DNA from: Epiperipatus broadwayi
Lineage: Eukaryota > Onychophora > Udeonychophora > Euonychophora > Peripatidae
Direction: 5' to 3'
Length of the DNA stretch: 64,000 nucleotides
Assembly: GCA_028023455.1 (NCBI GenBank)
Contig: JAQFVV010000548.1
Location: 203,632 to 267,631 of the forward strand
Shown: positions 37,348 to 48,490 of the stretch, in pieces
Layout of the letters: the number at the start of each line of letters is the position of its first letter
How positions within the stretch are numbered: position 1 is the stretch's first letter
Notes under the pieces: model-generated
Database searches by the model: none
What the model was told of the DNA's origin: nothing
What the model saw: the letters and a program-made list of their open reading frames with translations, nothing else
Program-made: the position numbers and the translations under genes

Positions 37348-39069
37348 GTATCTTGACTCACTTATATATCCACTACCACATCTACACATTCATTTATAAA
37401 TGATATAATTTTTATTTGTAAATAAAGTTTTATCTTTACAGTTATTTATTAATTATTGAATGTAGGAGGTGCATAAAATGCAATGTCACATATGCCTTTA
37501 TAAATTTTCCTTATGAAACTTGTGTTGATTCGAAATATGTGGTATTGATATCCAAATTTTATTATCAGAAGAATTAACATTATTATTAATCTTATTTTTA
37601 TTTTTGTATTTATATTTTGAATTAAAATTTTTAATAGTATAATAAATATGATCATAATTATATCCAATATTTAACAATTCATTAGAAGACATTTCAATAT
37701 TTTTGCCTTTTTATGATTAATATTTACAAAGATTATCATTTCTAAACAAGAAGGACTTCAAACCTACCATTTTATGTCACATTGATATTCTTGATTTATA
37801 TGGAATGTAGCCTCTTTTTGCTATTGGTTTAATAGTCATATAGTAATCCAGTGTATCTCTGGTTCTAGTTATTTTAAGATCTAGAAATTAAACACACATT
37901 AAATTTTCATCTGTTTTTTATCCATCTTAAGACTTTTATGTTATTTAATTCATCATACAAATGTTTAATAGTATTTGCCTTACCACATACCTAAAACATC
38001 ATCAATATATCAATAGTAAAAAGTAATATTTTTTTAATAACATTCCTTTTTCAAAATATTTTCTTTATATGTAAAGATTACAAAACTACATATTGGGGCA
38101 ACTGTAAGAAGACCCATTATCTAGCCATTACACATTTTATAAAACTCATGCTTAAAAATTGCATAAATATTATCAATGATATAATGGCTTCTATTGAAAT
38201 AATTACTAATGCATTTCAGTTAAAAAATGTTAATGTTAAAATAATAAATTTTATTGTTGAAAATTAAGCTTTATTGATAAAAAATATTTATTCAGTTTCT
38301 AAGCATGATTTTTATAAAATGAGTAATGTCTCACCAATGGGTTTCCTACAGTTGCCCAAATATGTAATTTTGTAATCTCTACATACAAAGAATGTATTAT
38401 CAAAAATATTACTTTGTACTATCGCTATATGTTGATAATGTTTTTGTATGTGGAAAATCAAATATTATTAAAGATTTGTTTGAAGAATTAAATAATATAA
38501 AAGGCTTAAAATGGATTAAAACAGATGAACATTTAATGTGGGTTCAATTTCTAGATCTTAAGATAACTAGAAACAGATAAATTGGATTACTATATTACTA
38601 TTAAACCAATATCAAAAAGTGGCTACATTCCATATAAATCAAGAGTATCAATGGTAAAATGGTAGGTTTGATGTACTTCTTGTTTAAAATGATAATATTT
38701 GTAAATATTTATCAGATAAAGAGAAAAATATTGAAATGTATTCTAATGAATTGTTAAATGTTGGATATAATTATGATGATATTATTATACCATTAAAAAT
38801 TTTAATTTCAAATATAAATACAAAAATAAAAATAAGATTAATAATGATGTTAATTCTTCTGATAATAAAATTTTTATATCAATATCATATATTTCAAATC
38901 AACAGGTAAGTTTCATAAGGAAAATTTACAAAGGTATATGTGACATTGTATTTTATGCACCAATTTAATAAATAACTGTAAAGATAAAACTTTATTTACA
39001 AATAAAAACTGTATCATTTATTTATGGATGTGTAGGTGTTGTAGTGGATATTTAGGTGAGTCAAGATGA
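37348..39069. mobile_element. Penelope-like element P3, second copy, foldback
   Basis: Minus arm about 37348-38175 and plus arm about 38270-39069 are inverted copies, with a short single-copy loop. The minus arm carries reverse transcriptase motif C as YIDDVLGM (near 38000). The plus arm carries FYKMSNVSPMG and, in 38392-38580, motif C as YVDNVFVCG (second Asp changed to Asn), then QFLDLKITRNR of the thumb. Both arms continue through KNKNKINNNVNSSDNK-type low-complexity residues to CTTTACAGTTATTTATTAA/complement and end at GTGAGTCAAGAT. Sequence is close to the P3 remains at 26.1 kb (NELNEIKDL against EELNNIKGL). No endonuclease domain and no hammerhead were recognised. Many stops make it dead. 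Confidence 0.7.
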
Positions 39070-39161
39070 AATCATGTATATATGGTTTTGATTTCAATCA
39101 TAATAATGTAAAAAATATTCAAACGGAAATAATAAAAGAAAAATCAAGGAAGCTATGTTAA

Positions 39162-39908
39162 CCCTTTTCCCGCGTCTGACGAGGCTCCTCGTCGACATCT
39201 GAAATCACTCTAACTCAGCCCGTTTTCATACGAAAAAATTCGTTAAATACGTATTGAATTCGTTTTTAAAAGTTCTGTACGATGGTGACATCTCCTGATT
39301 TATTTTAGAAGTAAAAAATAGAAAAAAAACGCATTTAAACCTAAACAAAGAAGGAACATTATTTGTGATTGGTTCTTAGCATGCTCTCAGCCGAAAAAGA
39401 CATTCTGATTGGCTGGAAAGAACAAAGAAACTGCCTGATCAAAGAAAATAAAGAAAAACGCTGAGATTTTCATTTCGAATACGATTTAAATTATTATTAA
39501 ATAATATTTATGGAAATTAAACATAATTTTCAGAGAGAATAATAAAAAAACAAAATTATTTTCGAAAAATATTGAAGATTTTAGTACAAATATTGAAGTT
39601 GTAATAAAAAGAAATATTTACTTTTCTATAACGTAAAAGTCGATCTTTTTGTTTACATTATAACTTTTATGTTGCCGATATTGAATATCTTAGAATAAAT
39701 AAATAGCAATTTATTTTTGAAAGAACTTTCGTTGTCTTCACAACCTTAAAAATTAATTATATACTTTTTATAAACGTATCTGAGTTGAATTTAATATTAT
39801 AGGCGAATATGTTTTAACAATAGGCTTTGTCTTCAGTTTGTGAGTTGGCCAATTAAAAGATTTGATTTTTATCTGATACAACCAATGATAAAATTAGCGG
39901 TTTAAGGG
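39162..39908. mobile_element. piggyBac-type MITE
   Basis: The element begins CCCTTTTCCCGC and ends GCGGTTTAAGGG, flanked on both sides by TTAA (39158-39161 and 39909-39912). TTAA target duplication with CCCTT ends is diagnostic of piggyBac-like elements. Just inside the left end is the palindrome GACGAGGCTCCTCGTC, also common in this group. At 747 bp with no open frame it is non-autonomous. Confidence 0.85.
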
Positions 39909-39998
39909 TTAATATATAAATAAAAGCAATATTTAATTAATAGGCAGGTAGCAAACATTAAGATCATGGAATTATGAGAAAGTTGACCTTTCAAAGTA

Positions 39999-41446
39999 CA
40001 CCCAGGTCTCGTTTTATGCTGATTCATTTAATGCGATTTTGAAGTTATGTGATTCATGTTTCTTCTTAATATCTTTGTATGCGGTTTTCTTTTATGCAAT
40101 AAAAATTATTAGATCAGAAGTGGAGCTCTGATAATGTGCTATTAATTTAAATATTATAAATTTTGCGCACTCACATCATATTTAAAGTAATAGCGCATTA
40201 TCAGAATTTGACTTCCATCTAATAATTTCAATACTTTCAGCACTTTATAATAGTACTGTAATAGATTTTATGCAATAAAGAAGTTCATAATTCACTTAAA
40301 ATCAGGATTGATTTCCCCATTAAATTTTACAAGATTATAATGTAAATCTGATCAAATGTTATAGACGCATATATTATGCAAGTTGTTGTTTTTGCATTTT
40401 AAATCACATTCTATTTTTGCTTTAAAAAAAGAGTATGTAATCAATTAATTATTTAGTGTCTGCAAGTAATAAATTTTACAAACTTATAATGTAAATCTGT
40501 TTAAATGTTATGTATGTTGTTTTTGCATTTTAAATCATGTTCTATTTCTGTATTTTTTTAAAAAAAGAGTATGTAATCAATTAATCATTTAGTGTCTGCA
40601 AGTTTATTTTTAAAAGGTGAGTAACAGTGGTGGGCACAATTAAATTTGACAATTAAAATCTGATTTTTATTTTTAATTAACAATTTAAAAATTACATAAC
40701 GTGATCTGAAAAAAATGTCACGTGAAACGATGAAATTTGATTTTTAAACAGAATTGAAAATTAAAAAATTAAAGACAAAAATAAGAATTTAATATTTAAT
40801 GGTCAGTTTTAAATAAATATTGTCCAACAGTGGTGAGTCAGTGTCTTTTTATTATCGTAAGTCTAAGTTCTTATTTTTATTTTAAACTTTTAGTTTACCC
40901 TAATGGAGAGAAAAAACACCCAAGAGAATGAATTTCTTTGGAAACAAAAAATTCAATTTTAGATCACTTAGCAAAATGAGAAGAATCAACAGTGATTGTA
41001 AAATGTTTTAGTTTGGGTGAATCCACTATGAGAGCAATTTAAAAATATGAAGTTGGCACTAGTTGTATTTTCTTTTGTGACAAATCTGATGTCTCAAATA
41101 GTGATAATGCTTAAAATACCACACATGTATAAAAAATGTAAATTAAACATAAAAATATATTGTTTGAATAAAATTAAATACTGTAGTTAATAAAAAAAGT
41201 AAAAAAAGTTTGTCTTGTATCAATTTTTTTCAAATTTGAAATTTTTTATTAGTCATATTTTATTTTCCCATTTTTTTATGCGAATTTTAAAATAATTTTA
41301 CGTTGTTACTTTGCTTTTATGCAATTTTTGGAAAATTGCAGTACGTATCCCCCATTTTTCAAGGTAAGTTAAGTATATTTTTGAATGATTTCTTTTGTGC
41401 GTATTTTCTGAGGAACCTATCTGCTGCATAAAATGAGACCCAGGTG
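39999..41446 (+). mobile_element. Tigger/pogo-like DNA transposon remnant
   Basis: Terminal inverted repeats CACCCAGGTCTCGTTTTATG and, at the right end, the complement of CACCTGGGTCTCATTTTATG, flanked by TA on both sides (39997-39998, 41447-41448), the Tc1/mariner/pogo target. Broken plus-strand frames near 40910-41060 give ERKNTQENEFL and CFSLGESTMRAI, close to the CENP-B-type helix-turn-helix start of pogo transposases (GxGESTVRxI). No DDE domain remains. Inside are an inverted repeat (about 40106-40230) and a tandem duplication (about 40323-40468 and 40474-40605, sharing AAAGAGTATGTAATCAATTA). Old internally deleted copy. Confidence 0.7.
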
Positions 41447-41576
41447 TATTAGTTGACAAAGACTACAAGGATAGTTGAAAATGCTCCTAAGTGTCATTTA
41501 TATTTTTTCTGTTTAATAAATTTTAATTACTGTATTTTCTAATATTTATGTATAAATTTATATATTATATGTACAG

Positions 41577-41622
41577 CTTGCAAAACAAACTCTTAAGAAA
41601 CTTAAAAGTTTGTTTTGCAAGT
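41577..41622. repeat. Near-perfect hairpin
   Basis: CTTGCAAAACAAACT pairs with AGTTTGTTTTGCAAG across a loop of about 16 bases. There is no U tract marking a terminator, and this is eukaryotic DNA. Probably a foldback remnant; a small-RNA hairpin is possible but unsupported. Confidence 0.6.
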
Positions 41623-41692
41623 GCTTTATATATAACATTTGGTAACACAAGTTTATTAAATTAAGTCATATGACATTTGACTTGATTTTTTG

Positions 41693-41695
<3 letters not shown>

Positions 41696-41743
<48 letters not shown>

Positions 41744-41805
41744 TAATGCATGGTTTATTCATATATATATATATATATATATGAATAAACCATGCATTAT
41801 TTTCC
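41696..41805. repeat. (AT)n tracts with palindrome
   Basis: (AT)n at 41696-41738 and 41759-41782. The second is the centre of a perfect palindrome, AATGCATGGTTTATTCAT and its complement. Confidence 0.85.
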
Positions 41806-41839
41806 ATTACCACCCCATTTTAGACAGACTAGCAACCAC

Positions 41840-42420
41840 CATTATCAAGATTAACTTTTGAAAAGAAAACCCATTAACATGACTCAATGTGAGGTGAGAA
41901 ATGAGAATCAACTTGAAGCAGTTCAGCATTCACAATATGAGACTTATCAAAATGTTTAATTTCCTCAGTTTTTTCACCTATTAATTTTAAGTTAATATTA
42001 GATAAAGTGAGAGGTTTCCATATAGCTGGAATACGTTGTGCTTCATCAGCCCCATTTAAAACAGTAGGTCTCTTTAATATTTCAATTGACTCTCTTATGG
42101 TTCTTAAATTATACAATTGAAATATTAAAAAACCTACTGACTTAAAGAGGGTTGATGAAGCACAACGTATTCCAACTATGTAGAAACATCTCATTTTATC
42201 TAATATTAACTTAAAATTAATAGGTGTAAAACTAAGGGAAATAAACATTTTGATAAGCCTCATATTGTGAATGCTGGACTACTTCAAGTTTAATCTCATT
42301 TCTCATCTCGCACTGAGTCATGTTATTGTTTGAGATTTTTCTTTCAAAAGTTATCCTTGATAATAGCAGTTGCTAGTCCGTTGAAATATCATGTTGAAAT
42401 GCAAAATAATACACTGTTTA
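41840..42420. mobile_element. Penelope-like element P4 C-terminal remains, foldback
   Basis: Minus strand 42105-41874 encodes NLRTIRESIEILKRPTVLNG, then ADEAQRIPAIWKPL and a His/Ser-rich tail: the PLE endonuclease C-terminus, matching 33392-33775. From about 42112 the same sequence runs on the plus strand with stops (for example CTATGTAGAAACATC) to about 42420. The centre of inversion is about 42109, within a few bases, so there is almost no loop. The long minus-strand open stretch 42263-41874 reads through both arms; its first half is antisense. Confidence 0.65.
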
Positions 42421-42794
42421 TTCCCAAAAATATTATTTTATCTACATCATACAAACATGAAAACATTATATATATATATCATCAATAAAGCAAGTCATAT
42501 ATATAACGTGACATTGCTTTTATAAGTTGTATTTACAAAAATATAATACAGAGAGCATACCAATAGCTCATACAAGCTCTTAATTGATAAGTGCATCAAG
42601 AGAAAATATTTAAAATCTCTATTTCATTATTGGATAGTCTGGTTGATTGCTAAATTTGGGGTAATTCCCATTGTATATGTAATATCTATCACATTCTATG
42701 GCTTCATTGTTTTTGGTAGTGCTAATTCTATTTCATATCACACCCTATGACTATATTGTTTTCAGTAGTGTTGATTCTATTTCATATATATATA
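42421..42794. other. P4 3' untranslated remains
   Basis: AT-rich. Pieces such as GAGAGCATACCAATAGCTCA resemble the P4 terminal repeat at 42795 onward, and the duplicated TCTATTTCATAT segments near 42730 and 42775 suggest small tandem copies. No coding. Confidence 0.4.
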
Positions 42795-43545
42795 TATTAA
42801 TAGTAACAAGTCAGATGTCACATGACTTATATATAGCTTGCACTTACAAATATGTAAAATTAAGAGCGTGCTAATAGCTCTAAACAAGCTTTTTTTTTTT
42901 TTTTTTTATTCATGATAAATGCTACTACAAGAGAAGGCATTCAAATCATTTTTATTTTAAATGGTCCCCATCCCCAGACCGGTTTTGACCTATGGGTCTC
43001 TTCAGTGAGGAGTTGGGACATTAGATCTAAAAAACCAACTCAAGCAAAGCATTTATCTAAAAGATAATTGTTAGAAGAAGATCTGAAACTTTTAGACATT
43101 TACATGTCTTTAAAGTCAGCTCTCCAACTGAAAAAATCATATGGGACTGAACTTAATTCAGATACTCCATATATTAGTAGGCTTAGCTCTTTAATTTAGC
43201 TAAAACCACAACAGCAAAATAATAATAGTAATAGTAACAAGTCAGATGTCACATGACTTATATATAGCTTGCGCTTACAAATATGTAAAATTAAGAGCGT
43301 GCTAATAGCTCTAAACAAGCTTTTTTTTTTTTATTCATGATAAATGCTACTACAAGAGAAGGCATTCAAATCATTTTTATTTTAAATGGTCCCCATCCCC
43401 AGACCCATTGGTCGAAACCGGTCTGGGGATGGGGACCATTTAAAATAAAAATGATTTGAATGCCTTCTCTTGTAGTAGCATTTATCATGAATAAAAAAAA
43501 AAAAAGCTTGTTTAGAGCTATTAGCACGCTCTTAATTATATATAT
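42795..43545. mobile_element. P4-type terminal repeats: direct copy plus foldback
   Basis: AGTAACAAGTCAGATGTCAC to CCCCATCCCCAGACC occurs at about 42800-42980 and again at about 43215-43405. The second copy is followed at once by its inverse (about 43427-43540), making a nearly perfect foldback whose centre contains part of a hammerhead (stem II, GAAA, stem III). The repeats carry an A/T homopolymer, then TTATTCATGATAAATGCTAC. They are interpreted as PLE pseudo-LTRs because the same hammerhead type follows P4 coding remains at 34.1 kb. Confidence 0.65.
42963..43020 (-). ncRNA. Hammerhead ribozyme of P4 type, one core change
   Basis: Minus strand: stem I TCCTCA/TGGGGA (6 pairs), core CTGAAGA, stem II GACC-CATA-GGTC (perfect), then AAAA where GAAA is expected, stem III ACCGGT, C at position 17 and TGGGGATGGGGACC. 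Everything fits a type I hammerhead except G12 to A, which removes the general base, so this copy is probably inactive. The foldback copy near 43415-43427 keeps GAAA. Confidence 0.7.
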
Positions 43546-43720
43546 ATAATTATCTCAAATTTACAACTCAACCAGACTGTCCAAAAAATAAACTCTAAAA
43601 CACAACCAACTGTAACTTATTTAAATGTTCTTTTAATATTAAGGGTGTATGGGAGGTACATGAAATTGTTGGTAATGTTTAATTTAAATATGTTATTTTG
43701 CAGTTCTGGAAATTAAGAAA
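43545..43720. pseudogene. Fragments of P2-type PLE in both orientations
   Basis: 43545-43625 resembles the complement of the P2 3' end (AACACAACC...). 43627-43720 in plus gives SSFNIKGVWEV, the last residues of the P2 endonuclease (SSFNIKGGWEV), and its 3' flank. A small collapsed foldback of P2 origin is the likely explanation. Confidence 0.5.
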
Positions 43721-44741
43721 TTTACTGAAAATACTTTTGTGGTTTACTATAGTTATTTATAAAATATATTAATGCCATCCTAATTAGTTGTATTTATTAT
43801 AATTTCACTCTTTATTATGAAAATTATCAATACTTCATGAGATTATTTTCTTTTTTATTAATAATTCCATATTTTCTTATGTTGCTGAAACATTTTACCA
43901 TGTCATATTAAAATACTGTTATAATTTTCAAACTGTTTTTTAATGCCAGTTTATAATTCAACTTTTTATCTCATCATATTCAAAATATTTATTTTTTTTC
44001 TAAATGATACCATTTTAAAGTACTTTTGTATTTCTTCTTTCTTTACTACATTCTCTTGGCGCAGTTGAAAATATACAAAAAATGTGCCGTGCCTTTTCTC
44101 TTAGAGGATTTGTTTCTGCATTATTAAACTTGTTCGAGTTTAAGACATTATTAAAGTTGGTTAATATTTTCAAATGATTTGAAATCGCATATTTTTAAAG
44201 ATTGGAGATATTAATTACAGTATTTTATGTTTTTGAAATTTTACCGTCTATAGCTTTACCTTAATAAGCATTTTATTAGAGATAACCATTACTGTTCTTA
44301 TTTAGAGGGGATAAAATCAAATTAGTGACTGGAGGATGTTTTATATTTGTAAATCAAAATGTTGTTCATAAATACTGTATATATAATCAAATATATAGAA
44401 GATATGGTAACCTGAACCTATTGTTGAATACTGCTTCAACAGAAAAGTAGGTTATTTGTTTTTTTGTGTATGTATTTATTCATATGTTTTCAAAAGAAAG
44501 TGTGGAGTTATGGATGTTATAATATACATTTATAGCGAACAACTAACATTTTCACTAATTGATTTTATTTCCTATGATACATTTGATAAGTATGTGGTAA
44601 TCTTAAAATACATGGCATCTGAATATTAAATTATAATCCTATTGTTCTACATCTATGTGTAAAAAAATCAAAGATATAGATTTTCTTTCTCAAAAACATT
44701 CACAAATCTGTGTCTTATTCCATTTTTGTTTCCTTACTTAG
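43721..44741. other. Non-coding stretch, nothing recognised
   Basis: AT-rich, no recognisable repeat or coding sequence. Confidence 0.45.
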
Positions 44742-45112
44742 CGATGAAATTTTAGTCTTCGTTAAAATTATAATGATTATCTATGATTGCTAAATATTTG
44801 ATAGTATTTAATTAAATAAGTAAATTTAACTTTCAAAGATAAGTTGTTGAAGATCTACGAAAATTTTTATATTGATTATACCTTCTTTATTAAATTCTAA
44901 CTGCCATTGATCTACTTAGGATTTCAAGATATCTTTGCCACATAAATGACGTGATATTAGTAGAGAAAGTGGAGTTATTATTTACAACTTTGTTAAAAAT
45001 GATTTTTTAAATCTTTGAAAGTTAAATTTACTTAATTAATTAATTACAACGTATCCTTAAATATTTAGCACTCATAAATAATCATTAGTAAAGAAGACTA
45101 AAATTTTACTGC
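44742..45112. repeat. MITE-like foldback
   Basis: Left arm about 44742-44843 and right arm about 45009-45112 are inverted copies: AAATTTTAGTCTTC ... GTAAATTTAACTTTCAAAGA and complement. The loop of about 165 bases has no coding. No target duplication fixed. Confidence 0.65.
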
Positions 45113-45929
45113 CTGACCTTCATATTCGAATTTATTCACCACAAGAATTTGCAATTATTTTCTAATTTAAGCATTAAAATGTCTCATGACAATTTAAAAA
45201 AATTATTTTGTCAGAACAAAATTAATTATCTCATTATTTAATAGATAATGAAAACATCTTGTGGTATAAATTAATCTTGTTCATCTATCTATTATAGCAT
45301 TAATATCCTCAATATACTTTTTCTTTTCTATTTATAATGAACTCTGTTTTACTTTTGCTTACAATGTTTATACCTTATATATATATACCCATTTTTGAAT
45401 CAATTCATTTTTCAGCATTTTTTAATAAAATCAATTTAATATCTACGCAGAAACTCACTACGAGGTTTCAGTCGGAGAAATCAAAAATAAAAGCTGTAAT
45501 TGTATTATTTTTCTATTGTGCTTGTGCAGCCATCTATTGGGATATGTGATTAATTATTTTTAATTTTTAAATTCATGTAATTTCAAAATATTGATTTTTT
45601 AATTAAAAATAATCAAAAGAGAAAGCATAATCAAATAGAAGCAAACTCAATTTTTTTAACACTGCTTTCTTTTTGATTGATCAATTCCTTTATTGTGAAT
45701 GTCCACACTATTGGCAAGATTATTTTCAGAATGTTTTTGGAATGACTAAAAGCTTTATTTTTTAAAGTTAATAGATTTATGTTTATTTTTAAACATTACT
45801 TGTATAATAATTATTGAAATAGTTGTGACTTTACTTCATAACGTTTGAAATCAATAATTATTACAAATAAAAAGGTGTATATGATTAAACCACTAAACAT
45901 CTCATGATCACCATTCTTTATGCTTACAC
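45113..45929. other. Non-coding stretch, nothing recognised
   Basis: The open stretch 45337-45549 has no recognisable domain; its coding status is doubtful. Confidence 0.4.
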
Positions 45930-46155
45930 AAGCTGTTTACACAGACCCAAAACTGTCCATGCAGTAGTGACACCAGTACAAGCCAGAGTAATCAATGAAT
46001 TAAGGAATGTTTGTGCATAATATTCTTATCTTGTGTCTTTTTATCCATTATCCCCAGACTAGTTTCTAGCTTGTGGCATTCATCAGTGCAGAGCCTTGGA
46101 TATGAGAGCACTACATGTAGATCTTTGGATGTAGTGCAAACTTCCAGTAGTCATC
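45930..46155 (-). repeat. Hammerhead repeat family C, fourth copy
   Basis: Matches the 20.25-21.15 kb repeats in the opposite orientation: CAAGCCAGAGTAATCAATGA, TTGTGCATAA, CCTTGGATATGAGAGCACTA. A single unit with no coding sequence nearby. Confidence 0.6.
46046..46102 (-). ncRNA. Type I hammerhead ribozyme, family C, core intact
   Basis: Minus strand: CTGATGA, stem II (GC/GC flanked by mismatches), GAAA, stem III ACTAGT (self-complementary), C at position 17, then TGGGGATA. Stem I with GGCTCTGCA has one mismatch. The catalytic core is complete but stem II is weak. Confidence 0.55.
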
Positions 46156-46900
46156 TTTTACTTTATTAGATAACTATAATTAGCATTGAGTCCAATATGA
46201 AAACAATAATGTTTTCGATTAAAACTCATTAGCTTGTATAATTGTATAAGTATTTATTATATCTTTGGAAAGTCCAGCTGATTTTAGAATTAGTAATTGT
46301 CAGTCATTTAAGGCACCACGTCTCTTATTTTAAATTTTGTTGTAAAATCCAGTGAACTAATTAAGATGGATAAAGTATTTTGATGATGTTTGATGAACAA
46401 CATAATATCAAATGTATCATAGCAAATGTAATTAGAAGAACACATGATACTGGAAGCTATAAATTTTCGTTATTTCTGTTATCTAAAAAAAGAATTTTTA
46501 ACAACGAAATTTTAGTATGTAATAATTATAGGTCTTTACAAAAATATATCATAGTGGTGTCTTTATTATATTTAACTAAAACTAATTCCAATTATATTAT
46601 TAACCAACTGCCTTCAGCAGACAGAAGTGTGACCAATAACTAAATTTTGAGACTATATTTACTGCCTTGATAAAAAAATCAAAACCAGTCAGAAGGAATA
46701 GAATCATTAGGGTTAAAATTTATAACTTTATTAATTATAATAATATTAAATAGTGTTAACACACTTATAATGTAAAGTTGTATAAATTAATGGTTAAATT
46801 AAAATGGCTTAGCAGCTTTTAAGAAAATGTATTTCTCATAATCATAGCCTGTTATGACTCATTTGTTGAAATCATTATATATATATATAATCAATATATG
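46156..46900. other. Non-coding stretch with one unassigned open frame
   Basis: 46380-46643 is open for 87 codons on the plus strand but shows no domain I recognise. Its codons are as AT-rich as the flanks. Probably chance or a decayed element. Confidence 0.35.
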
Positions 46901-47018
46901 TTGAAATCATATATATATATATATAATCAATAGATGGCGTTTTACAAAAAACAATGAAAAAGCGTATATTTGTTTACATAAACGTCAAAAGAGTCAGAAT
47001 TCACTATCTCTTTCCCTT

Positions 47019-47079
47019 GCTCCACCTTCAGATCAGCTGATTTCAAGCTAATTTTCTATCATCAGTGAAGGATAGGGCT
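47019..47079 (-). ncRNA. Hammerhead ribozyme B1
   Basis: Minus strand: stem I CCTTCA/TGAAGG (6 perfect pairs), CTGATGA, stem II AGA/GCT (weakened by one change), GAAA, stem III ATCAGCTGAT (10-base palindrome), C17; cleavage predicted between 47031 and 47030. Confidence 0.7.
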
Positions 47080-47427
47080 AGAAACTAGATCTAAACACTG
47101 ACTCCAAGCATTTATGCAACAAGTTCCTATCAGTTTGCAGCATGAATTTTTCAGACACATAATGTCTTCAAACCCAGCCTAACAAGCTAGATAGCTACAT
47201 GGGTCTGATATCAGTTCAGTTTCACTACATAGTCAAAGCCTCTGCAATATATATATCATTGCAAAAACCTTTAAAGGTACATTTATGAAAAACAAAAACA
47301 AGTTATAATCACGTAACTTGCTATCACTTGTATTTATGATCAATGGATGGCCTTTTATCAAAACCACTGAACAAGCGTATATTTGTTTACATGTCAAAAG
47401 AGTCAGAATTCATGATCTCTTTCATTT

Positions 47428-47482
47428 GCTCCACCTTCAGATCAGCTGATTTTAAGCTAATTTGCTATCATCAGTGAAGGAT
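47428..47482 (-). ncRNA. Hammerhead ribozyme B2, G12 lost
   Basis: Same as B1 with stem II AGC/GCT but AAAA instead of GAAA; probably inactive. Its 5' end abuts the inversion point of the array. Confidence 0.65.
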
Positions 47483-47568
47483 TACGTGTCTGAAAAATTC
47501 ATGCTTGCAAACTGATAAGAACTTGTTGCACAAACGCTTGGAGTCAGTGTTTAGATCTAGTTACTAGA

Positions 47569-47626
47569 CCTATCCTTCACTGATGATAGCAAATTAGCTT
47601 GAAATCAGCTGATCTGAAGGTGGAGC
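47569..47626 (+). ncRNA. Hammerhead ribozyme B3, complete core
   Basis: Stem I CCTTCA/TGAAGG, CTGATGA, stem II AGC/GCT with a T-T mismatch at the core end, GAAA, stem III ATCAGCTGAT, C17; cleavage predicted between 47614 and 47615. Confidence 0.75.
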
Positions 47627-47938
47627 AAATGAAAGAGATATGCTTGTTCGGTGGTTTTGGTAAAACGCCATCTATTGATCATAAATACAAGCAATAGCAA
47701 GTTATGTCATTATAACTTGTTTTTGTTTTTCATAAATGTACCTTTAAAGGTTTTTGTAATGATATATATTGCAGAAGCTTTACTATGTGGTGAAACTGAA
47801 CTGATATCAGACCCATGTAGGTATCTGGCTTGTTAGACTGGGTTTGAAGACATTACATGTCTGAAAAATTCATGCTTGCAAACTGATAGGAACTTGTTGC
47901 ATAAATGCTTGCAGTCAGTGTTTAGATCTAGTTTCTAG

Positions 47939-47997
47939 CCCTATCCTTCACTGATGATAGCAAATTAGCTTGAAATCAGCTGATCTGAAGGTGGAGC
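47939..47997 (+). ncRNA. Hammerhead ribozyme B4, complete core
   Basis: Identical to B3 across the whole motif; cleavage predicted between 47985 and 47986, 371 bases after B3. Confidence 0.75.
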
Positions 47998-48430
47998 AAA
48001 TGAAAGAGATAGTTAATTCTGACTCTTTTCACATTTATGTAAACAAATATACACTTGTTCAGTGGCTTTTTATAAAACACCGTTTATTGATCTAAATACA
48101 AGCACTTTTCACATTTATGTAAACAAATATATGCTTGTTTGGTGGTTTTGATAAAACACCATTTATTGATCATAAATACAAGCGATAACAAGTTACGTGA
48201 TTATAACTTGTTTTTGTTTGTCATAAATGTTCCTGTAAAGGTTTTTGCAATGATATATATTGCAGAGGCTTTGACTATGTGGTGAAACTGAACTCATAGC
48301 AGACCCATGTAGCTATCTGGCTTGTTAAGCTGGGTTTGAAGACATTACGTGTCTGAAAAATTCATGCTTGCAAACTGATAGGAACTTATTGCATAAATGC
48401 TTGCAGTCAGTGTTTGGGTCTAGTTTCTAG

Positions 48431-48490
48431 CCCTATCCTTCACTGATGATAGCAAATTAGCTTGAAATCAGCTGATCTTAAGGTGAAGCA
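48431..48490 (+). ncRNA. Hammerhead ribozyme B5, weakened stem I
   Basis: Core identical to B3 and B4, but the 3' strand of stem I is TTAAGG instead of TGAAGG, one mismatch next to the cleavage site (48477/48478). Confidence 0.65.

Noticed and set aside
37348-39069. Hammerhead in the P3 foldback copy
   Set aside because: The ends (GTGAGTCAAGATGAAATC) show GAAA-like bases but no stem II hairpin and no core box.
41577-41622. microRNA precursor
   Set aside because: The hairpin is near perfect and lies beside PLE debris; without expression data a foldback remnant is simpler.
46380-46643. 87-codon plus-strand open frame
   Set aside because: No domain, composition equal to its flanks and no conserved start context; not supportable as a gene.
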